Assembly (NCBI RefSeq): GCF_028288185.1 | Contig: NZ_JAQBOF010000029.1 | Location: forward strand, 1-64,000 | Direction: 5' to 3' | Length of the DNA: 64,000 bases | Source of the DNA: Mucilaginibacter sp. | GTDB taxonomy: Bacteria; Bacteroidota; Bacteroidia; Sphingobacteriales; Sphingobacteriaceae | Shown: positions 48,582-57,970 of the stretch, piece by piece | How the letters are laid out: each line of letters opens with the position of its first letter | Position numbering within the stretch: the first letter of the stretch is position 1 | The notes under the pieces: model-generated | The model's database searches: none | Told to the model about the DNA's origin: nothing | The model's input: the letters and a program-made list of their open reading frames with translations, nothing else | Program-made: the position numbers and the translations under genes

Positions 48582-48824
48582 ATGAAAGTTAACATTTTAG
48601 CATTCGGTATTGCAAAAGATATTTTTGGCGGCTCATTGGTTACTGCCGAATTAACTAATGACGCAACCATATCTAATTTAAAATACCTGTTAGAAAAAGA
48701 ATACCCACAGTTGAAAAAACTGGCTACTTATATGGTAGCCGTAAATAATGAATATGCTTTAGATGGTGACACCATACATGAGCGTGATGAAATTGCCATA
48801 ATACCGCCGGTGAGCGGGGGGTAA
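48582..48824 (+). CDS. moaD: MoaD/ThiS family molybdopterin synthase small subunit
   Basis: 80 aa beta-grasp protein ending in 'IIPPVSGG' diglycine. Confidence 0.92.
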   Translation: MKVNILAFGIAKDIFGGSLVTAELTNDATISNLKYLLEKEYPQLKKLATYMVAVNNEYALDGDTIHERDEIAIIPPVSGG

Positions 48825-48838
48825 CAACATAACTGTCA

Positions 48839-49258
48839 TTGAACACACAAATAAAACTATCCGTATCCACCTTAAACGTACAAGAATGCGTTGATTGGGT
48901 TATGTCGCCGGAAACCGGGGGTATTGATGTTTTTATTGGCACTGTACGCAATGCCACCAAAGGCAAAGCCGTAGTTAGATTAGAGTTTGAGGCTTACGAT
49001 AAGATGGCTATTGCCGAAATGGAGAAAATTACCCAACAGGCTTTAACCAACTGGCCTATACAAAGAATATTGATCCATCATCGTACAGGCGTATTACAAA
49101 TTGGAGAGGTACCCGTAGTTATAGCCGTTGCAGCCGCGCACCGCGATGCCGCTTTTGAAGCTTGTCGTTATATAATAGACACCCTAAAACAAACCGTACC
49201 TATCTGGAAAAAAGAGATTTTTGAAGATGGGGAAGTCTGGGTAGCCGCACACCCGTGA
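48839..49258 (+). CDS. moaE: molybdopterin synthase catalytic subunit MoaE (TTG start)
   Basis: 'GGIDVFIGTVRNATKGKAVVRLEFEAYDKMA', 'HHRTGVLQIGEVPVVIAVAAAHRDAAFEAC', 'PIWKKEIFEDGEVW'. Confidence 0.94.
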   Translation: MNTQIKLSVSTLNVQECVDWVMSPETGGIDVFIGTVRNATKGKAVVRLEFEAYDKMAIAEMEKITQQALTNWPIQRILIHHRTGVLQIGEVPVVIAVAAAHRDAAFEACRYIIDTLKQTVPIWKKEIFEDGEVWVAAHP

Positions 49259-49263
49259 TCTTT

Positions 49264-49322
49264 AATGAGTGAATTATTGAATGAGTGATTGAGTGAATGG
49301 ATAATGATAGATTGAGTGAATA
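49264..49322. repeat. degenerate (t)gagtga(a/t) short direct repeats
   Basis: tgagtgaattattgaatgagtgattgagtgaatggataatgatagattgagtgaatag after moaE. Confidence 0.4.
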
Positions 49323-49348
49323 GTCTAATCCTGCTAATCAAAAAAATC

Positions 49349-50410
49349 TTACAAATCGTGTTCGAACCAGGCTTGCAATCCACCTTCCAAAGAAAACACT
49401 TTAGCCTGCGGCGATCTTTTTTTGATGACTTTCACAGCCTCTCCGCTCCTCTTCCCTGTTGAACAGTATAGCACCTTTACTTTACCATTAAGCAAGTAAT
49501 CCATGTTATCATCTATCTCATCAACTTCAAAATGGATGCCGCCTATGTTAATTTCGTCACGCTCCTGGTCGGTGCGGATGTCTACTAATTCCAGTGTGTT
49601 ATCAGCTAGTCCTTGTTTTACTTCTTTAACTGATAAAGTTGGTGTATCAACTGTACTTGCAAATCCGGTTATATTAGTCTTAGTTGTTTTACCAATTTTA
49701 ATGATGCGGCTTTGTAGGGTCAGCGCATCAAACACCATTACTTTACCTGCCAATAACTCGCCTGTTTTAGTGATGTATTTAATTACCTCGTTAGCTTGTA
49801 TGCAGCCAATAATACCGGCCAGGGTTGGTATTACGCCACCATCGGCACAATTTGGGATTTGAGTGGCATCAACTTGAGAGAAAAGATCACGGTAATTAGG
49901 AGATTTGCTGCCATCGGCGTTAGTTATATTCCAAACGGCAGCCTGTCCTTCAAATTGATAGATAGCACCGTAAACAATGGGTTTATTGGTAATTACACAG
50001 GCATCATTTAGCAAGTAGCGTGTCTCGAAATTATCTGTACCGTCAACCACTATATCATATTGATTGATAATATCCAGCACATTGTCAGATGTTATCCTGA
50101 GATCATGTGGTACCAGTTTAATTCCGGGGTTTTGTTGCTGTAGTTTTTTGCAGGCGATGGCAACCTTTTTTTGCCCGACATCATCAGGCGTGTACAATAT
50201 TTGACGGTGCAGATTGCTAATAGATACTATGTCAAAGTCGGCTATGCCTATTGTCCCTACTCCACTGGCGGTTAAATATTGCGCAATAGGGCACCCTAAT
50301 CCGCCTGCGCCAACTATCAAAACTTTTGCCTGTTGCAGCAATTGTTGCGATGCTTTGCTAAAACCGGGTAAGGCAATCTGGCAGCTATATCTTAAAAAAT
50401 CGGGTTCCAT
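49349..50410 (-). CDS. moeB: MoeB/ThiF/HesA adenylyltransferase fused to rhodanese domain
   Basis: 'VLIVGAGGLGCPIAQYLTASGVGTIGIADFD...LHRQILY' plus C-terminal 'VKVLYCSTGKRSGEAVKVI' rhodanese. Confidence 0.92.
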   Translation of the reverse strand: MEPDFLRYSCQIALPGFSKASQQLLQQAKVLIVGAGGLGCPIAQYLTASGVGTIGIADFDIVSISNLHRQILYTPDDVGQKKVAIACKKLQQQNPGIKLVPHDLRITSDNVLDIINQYDIVVDGTDNFETRYLLNDACVITNKPIVYGAIYQFEGQAAVWNITNADGSKSPNYRDLFSQVDATQIPNCADGGVIPTLAGIIGCIQANEVIKYITKTGELLAGKVMVFDALTLQSRIIKIGKTTKTNITGFASTVDTPTLSVKEVKQGLADNTLELVDIRTDQERDEINIGGIHFEVDEIDDNMDYLLNGKVKVLYCSTGKRSGEAVKVIKKRSPQAKVFSLEGGLQAWFEHDL

Positions 50411-50411
50411 A

Positions 50412-51599
50412 TTAAGCAGAAGCTATTTTTTGATGGATCTGGCGTTTTATCATTTCAAAATCTTCGGGCGTATTAACATTAGTAAGTGTATCTGCATCCA
50501 ACGGTTTCAACAAAGTAGTATCACTATTTATTAAAACTTTACGCGGGCACGAGTAACCTTGCGCTAAAAACGCCAGCATTACCGGGTAACTTTTAGGTTC
50601 CCAAATAGTTATTAAAGGTTCGGGGAAGCCATCGAAAGCATTTTGGTATGCGGTAGCGATAGATGAAGTGTTACGATTTTTCAATAAGTGATCAAACGTA
50701 GCAGCATCCAGCAAAGGCATATCACAAGCAACAACCAGCCAGGCGCTATCCGGTTTTTCGCGGAACGCGGATAGTATAGCACCATAAGGCCCTAGTCCGG
50801 TAAAAGTATCCGGCAAGGTATTATAACCTGCATCAACATCTTGTTTTTGCTCGACACGGCATGATATAAATACATCATCACAATAATCCTGTAGCATATC
50901 GGCCATATAATAGCGTTGCTCTTTGCCGTACCAATTAATCGCGCCTTTATCTACGCCCATCCGCAGGCTTTGCCCGCCTGCCAAAACCAATCCGTTTAAT
51001 ATAGGTTTTGCCGCCTGTAGTTTTTCTTCAAAAAAGGCAATTATTTTGTCTGTTTCATCCAGTCGATATGTGGGTAGTTGCTGCCAGTTAGGTATAGCTT
51101 CTTTTATAAAGTCAAAAACATCATCTACATTATCAGCCAATAAAATCAACTCTACATTAGTTAACTCATCTATTCGTTTTTGCAGAGATGCCATTTTATT
51201 ATTGTAGATAATAACTACCTGGTTTTTAGCTGGCTGATGATTACCATTTACCAATACCAAATCAGCATGGGCAAACTGTTGTTTAAAATGAATGGAGGTT
51301 AAACCTGTATTATAATTGAATTGATGATTATTCAACTGATCTGTATATTCTAAAATTGCGCCACTTGCCAGGCGGCCTGGTGGTAAGGTTACTTCATCAT
51401 TATGCGAGGTATCTGCGTATGCGCATTTGTATTTTGGCGATAGGGCAGCTATAATATCGCTTGCCAAAAGTTTGATATTGATACAGGGCGCACCTAATAT
51501 GGCCCACTCATTGCGCCCGAAGTTGCCTGTAATAGGCCGAGTCAGCGAGGAATGTTTTCTGTGCCCGCCAACAGGCTGGTTATGTTCTTTTGAAGTCAC
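50412..51599 (-). CDS. mobA: MobA-type molybdenum cofactor guanylyltransferase with N-terminal MobB-like domain
   Basis: C-terminal half 'NGLVLAGGQSLRMGVDKGAINWYGKEQ...WLVVACDMPLLDAATF'; N-terminal half resembles MobB but lacks a canonical P-loop. Confidence 0.88.
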   Translation of the reverse strand: MTSKEHNQPVGGHRKHSSLTRPITGNFGRNEWAILGAPCINIKLLASDIIAALSPKYKCAYADTSHNDEVTLPPGRLASGAILEYTDQLNNHQFNYNTGLTSIHFKQQFAHADLVLVNGNHQPAKNQVVIIYNNKMASLQKRIDELTNVELILLADNVDDVFDFIKEAIPNWQQLPTYRLDETDKIIAFFEEKLQAAKPILNGLVLAGGQSLRMGVDKGAINWYGKEQRYYMADMLQDYCDDVFISCRVEQKQDVDAGYNTLPDTFTGLGPYGAILSAFREKPDSAWLVVACDMPLLDAATFDHLLKNRNTSSIATAYQNAFDGFPEPLITIWEPKSYPVMLAFLAQGYSCPRKVLINSDTTLLKPLDADTLTNVNTPEDFEMIKRQIHQKIASA

Positions 51600-52056
51600 G
51601 TTTACCTCCTGTTTTTTCTATCAGCTTAGTATCTTTTATAACAATATCATGGCTCAGTGCCTTGCACATATCATAAATAGTTAATGCCGCTATACTTGCC
51701 CCTACTAAGGCTTCCATTTCGATACCCGTTTTAGCGGTAATACTTGCGGTGCAATCTATTATAACTTCCTGCTCATCATTTAACTGAATGTTTATCTTAC
51801 AATTATCCAAACCAAGGGGATGGCAAAGTGGTATCAAATCACCGGTTTTTTTGGCAGCCATGATACCGGCAATTATAGCGGTTTGAAATACCGAACCTTT
51901 TTTAGTTTGCAAATCACCATTGGTTAATTGCGCTAACACCTCGGCAGGCAGGTAAACTATACTACGCGCGGTAGCAGTACGGTGTGTAACCTGCTTTGCA
52001 GATACATCAACCATAGTAGCATTACCAGCTTTGTTTAAATGAGTAAACTCAATCAC
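51580..52056 (-). CDS. moaC: cyclic pyranopterin monophosphate synthase MoaC
   Basis: 'KKGSVFQTAIIAGIMAAKKTGDLIPLCHPL', 'KTGIEMEALVGASIAALTIYDMCKAL'. Confidence 0.96.
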   Translation of the reverse strand: MIEFTHLNKAGNATMVDVSAKQVTHRTATARSIVYLPAEVLAQLTNGDLQTKKGSVFQTAIIAGIMAAKKTGDLIPLCHPLGLDNCKINIQLNDEQEVIIDCTASITAKTGIEMEALVGASIAALTIYDMCKALSHDIVIKDTKLIEKTGGKRDFKRT

Positions 52057-52087
52057 AGATTTTTTTGATTAATTTGATTTCACAGAT

Positions 52088-52480
52088 CTAATTTTTTCTT
52101 TCTGACAAGATAAGTCTCTTGAAATTAAGACTTTTTTCACCAAAATTAATTAACAAGCCAATTTCTATTTTGTAAGCTCTTAAATAATTCAATATTTGCG
52201 CAAGATGATATCTTCAATTAAAACTCGAGCCTTCAATTCTACTACCACTATCCCTTCAACTAAAAAATCCACCCGTCTTGTACCGATAGGTTCCAGATGG
52301 TCTTTATAATATATAGGCACTTCTAATTCTCGCTGAAAGTTTAGTCCGGCCTTGACAAATTCAAGAGACAAGGCTCTTTGATAAATAAACTCCTGAAAAT
52401 CCATTACCTAAAAAAGAATGAACCTGCATAGCACAACCAATTATTTTATGAGTAAGATCACTATGCTTATATTCTTCCAT
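52088..52480 (-). pseudogene. GxxExxY family protein, disrupted by two frameshifts
   Basis: Reverse strand: MEEYKHSDLTHKIIGCAMQVHSFLGNG / FQEFIYQRALSLEFVKAGLNFQRELEVPIYYKDHLEPIGTRRVDFLVEGIVVVELKA.../ HLAQILNYLRAYKIEIGLLINFGEKSLNFKRLILSERKN* lie in three frames (extra T in a T4 run near 52390; 1-nt loss near 52208). Confidence 0.8.
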
Positions 52481-52516
52481 TTAATTAAATATATAAAATC
52501 AAAATAATCCAATACA

Positions 52517-53719
52517 TCAGCTTAATCTGTGATGCCAGACTTGATAAGCCTCGCCTTTTTTAAACTCGTTTTTTTCTAAAGGAAGTTCCATAAAAGCGTC
52601 TGTATCTGCTAAGTTAGCAAAATCGCCCGAACCATTTCCCTCTATCGGGGTAGCTAATAGCTGGCCTTGTTCACTATAACTTAATTTTACCTGCAAAAAG
52701 TATTGTAACTGTGGCAGAAATGCAAAGTCCTGATCTAAAACTGCATAAACAATTTGTTTAACTGATAAACCCATTGAAACATGTAACCACGGAATAAAAT
52801 ACCGCTGCATACACATAAAAGTAGCCACCGGATTACCAGGGAAAGCAAATATCATTACCCCATTACTATGCTTACCAAACCAAAACGGCTTGCCGGGACG
52901 CTGCTGTACCTTATGGAAGATTTGTTCAACCTCTAATTCTTTTAATGCCTGCGGGATATAGTCAAACTTACCCATAGATATGCCACCGCTTAGCAGTATA
53001 ACATCATAGTTTTTAAGGCAAATTTGTATTTGCTGTTTAATAACTTCAGGATTATCCGGAATATGCAGCATGGCCGCTTCCAATCCCTGTTGGGCTAAAA
53101 TGGCTTTTACCATATAGTTGTTCGACCACCTGATCTGGTATGGCGATGGTGTGGCCGAAACTTCAACCAACTCATCGCCTGATGATAGTATGACAATTTT
53201 CGGTTTACGTTTAACCCGCAGTTCAGTCTCACCAACGGATGCAACCAAACTAATAACTGCCGGGGTTATTAACTGACCGGGAGTTAATATGATCTCCCCT
53301 TGTTTTTTATCAGCGCCTTGTTTGTGGATATTCTGATCTTTCTTAACATTGCTAATTAGCAATGTTGCCTTGTCGTCATTTATCTCAATATCTTCATAAC
53401 GAATCACAGTATCAATAGATGCGGCTAATGCCGCGCCTGTCATAATCTCAATGCACTCGTCATCTGCGCTAATATCTATTGGATTATCCCCAGCGGCCTG
53501 GGTCGCTTTTATTTTAAATTGGATAGTACCTTTTTCAATTGCCGAGTAATTTATCCCAACTCCATCCATAGTCACCCTGTTAAATGGCGGCAAATCGCGG
53601 TCGGTTTTAATATTTTCGGCCAATACCCTATCTAACGATTGGTCGAACAGAACAATCTCTGCACCAAAATCGCACGCGTTTTCCAGTATTAATTTTTCGG
53701 CTTGTTGGACCGTTATCAT
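52517..53719 (-). CDS. moeA: molybdopterin molybdotransferase MoeA
   Basis: 'DRDLPPFNRVTMDGVGINY', 'GDELVEVS', 'VILLSGGISMGKFDYIPQAL', 'FAFPGNPVATFMCMQRY'. Confidence 0.95.
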   Translation of the reverse strand: MITVQQAEKLILENACDFGAEIVLFDQSLDRVLAENIKTDRDLPPFNRVTMDGVGINYSAIEKGTIQFKIKATQAAGDNPIDISADDECIEIMTGAALAASIDTVIRYEDIEINDDKATLLISNVKKDQNIHKQGADKKQGEIILTPGQLITPAVISLVASVGETELRVKRKPKIVILSSGDELVEVSATPSPYQIRWSNNYMVKAILAQQGLEAAMLHIPDNPEVIKQQIQICLKNYDVILLSGGISMGKFDYIPQALKELEVEQIFHKVQQRPGKPFWFGKHSNGVMIFAFPGNPVATFMCMQRYFIPWLHVSMGLSVKQIVYAVLDQDFAFLPQLQYFLQVKLSYSEQGQLLATPIEGNGSGDFANLADTDAFMELPLEKNEFKKGEAYQVWHHRLS

Positions 53720-53738
53720 AGATTGTTTGTTATGTCAT

Positions 53739-53766
53739 GTAGAGACGCAATGCATTACGTCTCTAC
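53739..53766. repeat. palindromic repeat (gtagagacgcaatgcattacgtctctac)
   Basis: 28-nt near-perfect palindrome; same family as 32823-32885. Confidence 0.75.
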
Positions 53767-53774
53767 GGTTTGTA

Positions 53775-54764
53775 TTATCCGCCAATTGTAGCCATAGATT
53801 CATGTACACCTGTTTTTTCAACACGCAGACGCTCGGCTTCCCAGCCATCTGCTGCTCTATGGCTAAAGGCTTTTAATAAGTATTGCTCTAATTCGGTATC
53901 GTTAATGCCGGATCGCATCAGGTCCTTAATATTTAACACGCCGTCATCATATAAACAATTCTTTAACGTTCCCTGCGGTGTTATGCGTATGCGGTTGCAT
54001 GTGCCACAAAACGTACGCGAGTAAGCGGCGATAATGCCTACCGTCCCCTTGTGCCCCGGTATTTGGTAATTGTAAGCAGTAGAATAAGCGGGGTCAACCA
54101 GTTTTTTTATTTTGGGATAGTAGCCTTCTATCTCATTCAAAATCCGCACATAATCCCATTTTACACCCTGGCAAGAATGTTCATCGCCATTAAAAGGCAT
54201 TTCCTCTATAAAACGTACGCTAACGCGCAGGTTTTTGGTGAGCTCAACCAGGGGTAATATATCCTGGATGTTTTTGCCATCCATTACTACCGCGTTTATT
54301 TTTACTTCGATATCATGTTTTAACAATTCATCCAACGTATGCATTACGTTTGTAAATTCATCACGGCGGGTGATTGTAAAAAAGCGATTAGCATCTAAAG
54401 TATCTAAACTGAGGTTTACAGACCTAATACCCAGCGCTTTCATTTCAGCAACATAAGGCGCTGTTAAAACCCCATTGGTGGTCATGCTTAACTCTTTTAA
54501 TCCATCCAGTTTTGACAGATTGGTTAGCAGTTTCATAATATCCTTTCGCACAAAAGGTTCACCGCCGGTGATGCGTATTTTTTCGATACCCATTTTTACC
54601 AGCAAGGTGCTGGCGCGCAGCATTTCCTCATAGCTCATTAGTTCTGTGCGCGATAGCCAGTTCAGGCCATCCTCGGGCATACAATAAAAGCAACGCAGGT
54701 TGCACCTGTCAGTCACTGCCAGGCGCATATAATTAATTTCTCTACCGTGATTATCTATCAGCAA
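53775..54764 (-). CDS. moaA: GTP 3',8-cyclase MoaA (radical SAM)
   Basis: 'MRLAVTDRCNLRCFYCMPEDG' CxxxCxxC, 'IRITGGEPFVRKD', 'CGTCNRIRITPQGTLKNCLY'. Confidence 0.97.
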   Translation of the reverse strand: MLIDNHGREINYMRLAVTDRCNLRCFYCMPEDGLNWLSRTELMSYEEMLRASTLLVKMGIEKIRITGGEPFVRKDIMKLLTNLSKLDGLKELSMTTNGVLTAPYVAEMKALGIRSVNLSLDTLDANRFFTITRRDEFTNVMHTLDELLKHDIEVKINAVVMDGKNIQDILPLVELTKNLRVSVRFIEEMPFNGDEHSCQGVKWDYVRILNEIEGYYPKIKKLVDPAYSTAYNYQIPGHKGTVGIIAAYSRTFCGTCNRIRITPQGTLKNCLYDDGVLNIKDLMRSGINDTELEQYLLKAFSHRAADGWEAERLRVEKTGVHESMATIGG

Positions 54765-54833
54765 TTATCCCCCTCTATTAAACGATATAAAGTTAACACA
54801 TCAATAGGACAATTGATTGCAATAAGATGAAAC

Positions 54834-55901
54834 CTATACAGAAAATTTATAGATAGTTTGTGTTTTATAAATTTCGCCGGCTTTAAGCACGGTGGATGGG
54901 AAATTAGGGTTATTGGGCGAGTCTGGAAAATGTTGGGTTTCCAACGCGAAAGAGGTACGCATAGTATCAGGCACATTGCCCCTTGTTAAATTAGTACCCG
55001 GCGTAAAATTACCTGTATAAAACTGTATCCCCGGCTGATCTGTATAAACCTCCATCTTAATGCCGGTTTTATCGCCGGTTACTACTGCCACAGGGAAATG
55101 GGCACCACGCCTATTTAAAACAAAATTATGATCATACCCATTACCAAACTTTAGCTGGGTATTATTGATATTAATTCTTTTACCTATTCTTTCGGGATTT
55201 ATAAAATCAAATGGAGTGCCCTTAACCGGTGCTATCTCCCCTGTTGGTATCATGGTTTTATCAATCGGCGTGTACTTATCAGCAGCTATTTGCACTACGT
55301 GATATAATATATCACCGTTGCCCTCGCCATTTAAATTAAAATAGGCGTGGTTGGTTAAATTAACTACGGTGGTTCTGTCTGTTGTGGCTTCGTAGGTTAT
55401 AACTATCTCATTGTTATCAGTAAGTGCATAGGTTACCTTTACCTTTAAATTACCCGGATAACCTTCATCCAAATGTTCCGAAAGCAGCTCAAGTACCAAT
55501 GTCCTGTCGTCAATTTTATTAGCATCCCAAATCCTATAGCTAAAATTATCCTTGCCGCCGTGCAGGCTATTAGGTCCGTTGTTTATAAACAGATTATATT
55601 TTTTTCCGTCTAAAGTAAATTTACCCTTCGCTATGCGATTTGCATATCGGCCAACAATAGCACCATAATAACTTTTTTGCTTGCCTAATGCTTCAATATT
55701 ATCAAACCCTACTATCACGCTGGTTTGGTGTCCTTTTCTATCGGGCAGCCATGCCCCTACTAAGTGCGCGCCAAAATCGGTGATAGCTATTTGCATACCC
55801 GTATTATTTTTAAGCACATATAAATGCGTTTGCCTTCCGGCAACTTTTCTTTCGTATGCCGAAGCATCGGGTACTTTTATAGCGGTTGGGTTATAAACCA
55901 T
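54834..55901 (-). CDS. galM: aldose 1-epimerase
   Basis: 'GAIVGRYANRIAKGKFTLDGKKYNLFINNGPNSLHGG', 'VNLTNHAYFNLNGEG', 'GYDHNFVL', 'TDQPGIQFYTGN'. Confidence 0.95.
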   Translation of the reverse strand: MVYNPTAIKVPDASAYERKVAGRQTHLYVLKNNTGMQIAITDFGAHLVGAWLPDRKGHQTSVIVGFDNIEALGKQKSYYGAIVGRYANRIAKGKFTLDGKKYNLFINNGPNSLHGGKDNFSYRIWDANKIDDRTLVLELLSEHLDEGYPGNLKVKVTYALTDNNEIVITYEATTDRTTVVNLTNHAYFNLNGEGNGDILYHVVQIAADKYTPIDKTMIPTGEIAPVKGTPFDFINPERIGKRININNTQLKFGNGYDHNFVLNRRGAHFPVAVVTGDKTGIKMEVYTDQPGIQFYTGNFTPGTNLTRGNVPDTMRTSFALETQHFPDSPNNPNFPSTVLKAGEIYKTQTIYKFSV

Positions 55902-55910
55902 GGCTGTAAC

Positions 55911-56774
55911 TTAAAACATATCTTTTTCTACAACCGCGGTTTCGCAGATGTAAGTTGGTACTATACCGGTTGATGTTATCCTGGTGTCAACATCCTGCGG
56001 AAGTGTATTACCAGATAGCACTAAAACGGTATCTAGTCCAAATTTGTTGCCTCCTAAAATATCGGTGTGTAAGGTATCGCCTACCATTACAATTTCTTTT
56101 TTGCTGATAGGCCGGTACTCGCGTATAAGGTCATAAGCAAACATAAACATTTGCGAATCTGGCTTACCAAACCTGATAAACTTTTTACCTACAATGGTTT
56201 CTATCATAGTTGACAAACCACCTATAGCTATTGATACATCATGTATAGTAACCGGGTAGGCATGGTCTGTATTGGCTACAATAGCGGGTATGGTGCGCTT
56301 GCGCAGTAAATTTACGGCTATATTTAAGTCGTTGCGCCAGTCAAATCCCTCATCATCTAAAAATATAAGGGCATTAACTTTATCAATATTACTACTATTA
56401 ATCTCGCTAACCGGCATTGGGTGTAAACCCAAACTCTCAATATAGTGTGCCGAGTCTTCTGTCCCCAGGTAAGCTATAATACCATCTTCAACTTTAAGAT
56501 ACAGGTATTCTTTGGTTAACATACCCGATGATATGATCCTATCAGGCGTAATAGCATGCAATCCCATTTTATGGTAAGATGCTGCTAATTGTACAGGGCT
56601 GCGCGATGCATCATTGGTAACTATGTAATATTCCTTCTTTTGTTCAGCAAGATATTCGAAGGTTTTTTCGATACCCGGCACCAATCCGTGGTAGTTTTTT
56701 AATACACCAAACGCATCAAAAAAGATAACATTATACTTATCTATTATAGTTTTAAAGTTATCAATACGTTTCAT
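55911..56774 (-). CDS. HAD-IIA family hydrolase (NagD-like)
   Basis: 'VIFFDAFGVLKNYHGLVPG', 'YYIVTNDASRSP', 'RFGKPDSQMFMFA', 'VMVGDTLHTDILGGNKFGLDTVLVLSG'. Confidence 0.9.
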   Translation of the reverse strand: MKRIDNFKTIIDKYNVIFFDAFGVLKNYHGLVPGIEKTFEYLAEQKKEYYIVTNDASRSPVQLAASYHKMGLHAITPDRIISSGMLTKEYLYLKVEDGIIAYLGTEDSAHYIESLGLHPMPVSEINSSNIDKVNALIFLDDEGFDWRNDLNIAVNLLRKRTIPAIVANTDHAYPVTIHDVSIAIGGLSTMIETIVGKKFIRFGKPDSQMFMFAYDLIREYRPISKKEIVMVGDTLHTDILGGNKFGLDTVLVLSGNTLPQDVDTRITSTGIVPTYICETAVVEKDMF

Positions 56775-56887
56775 GAGAATTTTGAGTGATGGGTTATGAG
56801 TTTTGAATTTTGTCTATATCTCTTAATATTGTACTTATGGTTTTATTCATTATATGCGTTAATTTAAAAACAATTACTCATAACTCA

Positions 56888-57952
56888 CTACTTCAAACCA
56901 AGCGCTTTAATAATTTTTTCCGCATCAAAATCCCGGTCTACCGATGGTAGGTAAAGGTCAAAAGCTTCTGCCTGTAGTTTTTTTGCATATTGCTCACTAA
57001 AAAAGTACTTACCATCTTTGATGACATAATTTAAGATAAAAAACCGATATGCCTCTTTTAAAAATCTAATTTCGTTAGCGGTTAATGGATTGATCTGGTG
57101 ATATTCTTCCAAAAACATAATAAACCTGTCTTCCATTAACGTTTTAATACCATAGCTAAATACAGTTCGATCGCCCACATCCGACACTACCCTACTTAAA
57201 AAATAAAAATCAAGCACCCGGTAACTCATCCTGAACCAATCATAATCCCAACGCGAGTAAAGGTTTAAGTTACTATCAACCGAAAAATTACCAATATTCC
57301 AGTCAATAAAAACAGGAATGATCTCGAACGAACTCATATTGTATTTAGACCGATTGCGCAGAAAAGTTTCGCAATGATACTTTAAAAAGTCAACCTGCAT
57401 TGCTGTACCAAACTGTTTCTCGTTTATTTCCAGCTGATGCATTAACGAGTAAATATCAGTACGTAAAGTTTTGGATGATTTAGGCAGCACATTTTTAATA
57501 CGAAAGCAAGCTTTATGAAACTTACCGACCTGTTGGCCCAGTTTGCGTATATGGCTTTCGTCTAACCGGCGTGGCATACGGTCAAAAATGCGTGTTGGGT
57601 TATAAAACACCACCCATGCATCCGTTTGCCTGAATTTATAATGATAAATGTAGACGCGGTTATTTTTTAATAGTGATTTGGCCAGGAAGTTCTCAAACGG
57701 ATATAGCAGGTTGTTTGATAAGCTATGTATAATTCTATGATCTTCTTTAAAATGCTCAAACTTACCAAAGTGCGATAGCTTGGCAATAATAATATCGTCA
57801 TCATCAAAAGTTATCCTAAATACACGGTTTGTTGACACCATCGCGCTGATGTCATCAATGCTTTTTATAATTTTTGAAGCATCGTAGCCTTCCCACGCTT
57901 TTTTTATGATTAGAGAATAGTCCATTCGGTTTATAAATTCAAAGGACCACAA
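56888..57952 (-). CDS. APH/choline-kinase-like phosphotransferase family protein
   Basis: 'VFIDWNIGNFSVDSNLNLYSRWDYDWFRMSYRVLDFYFL' matches the D...N...D catalytic loop pattern of APH-fold kinases. Confidence 0.7.
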   Translation of the reverse strand: MWSFEFINRMDYSLIIKKAWEGYDASKIIKSIDDISAMVSTNRVFRITFDDDDIIIAKLSHFGKFEHFKEDHRIIHSLSNNLLYPFENFLAKSLLKNNRVYIYHYKFRQTDAWVVFYNPTRIFDRMPRRLDESHIRKLGQQVGKFHKACFRIKNVLPKSSKTLRTDIYSLMHQLEINEKQFGTAMQVDFLKYHCETFLRNRSKYNMSSFEIIPVFIDWNIGNFSVDSNLNLYSRWDYDWFRMSYRVLDFYFLSRVVSDVGDRTVFSYGIKTLMEDRFIMFLEEYHQINPLTANEIRFLKEAYRFFILNYVIKDGKYFFSEQYAKKLQAEAFDLYLPSVDRDFDAEKIIKALGLK

Positions 57953-57970
57953 AGATATAACAGAAATGAT

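Noticed and set aside
49264-49322. Minisatellite of gagtga units after moaE
   Set aside because: Degenerate and short; similar low-complexity 3' tails recur in this window (41000-41035, 56772-56810), so treated as ordinary intergenic drift.
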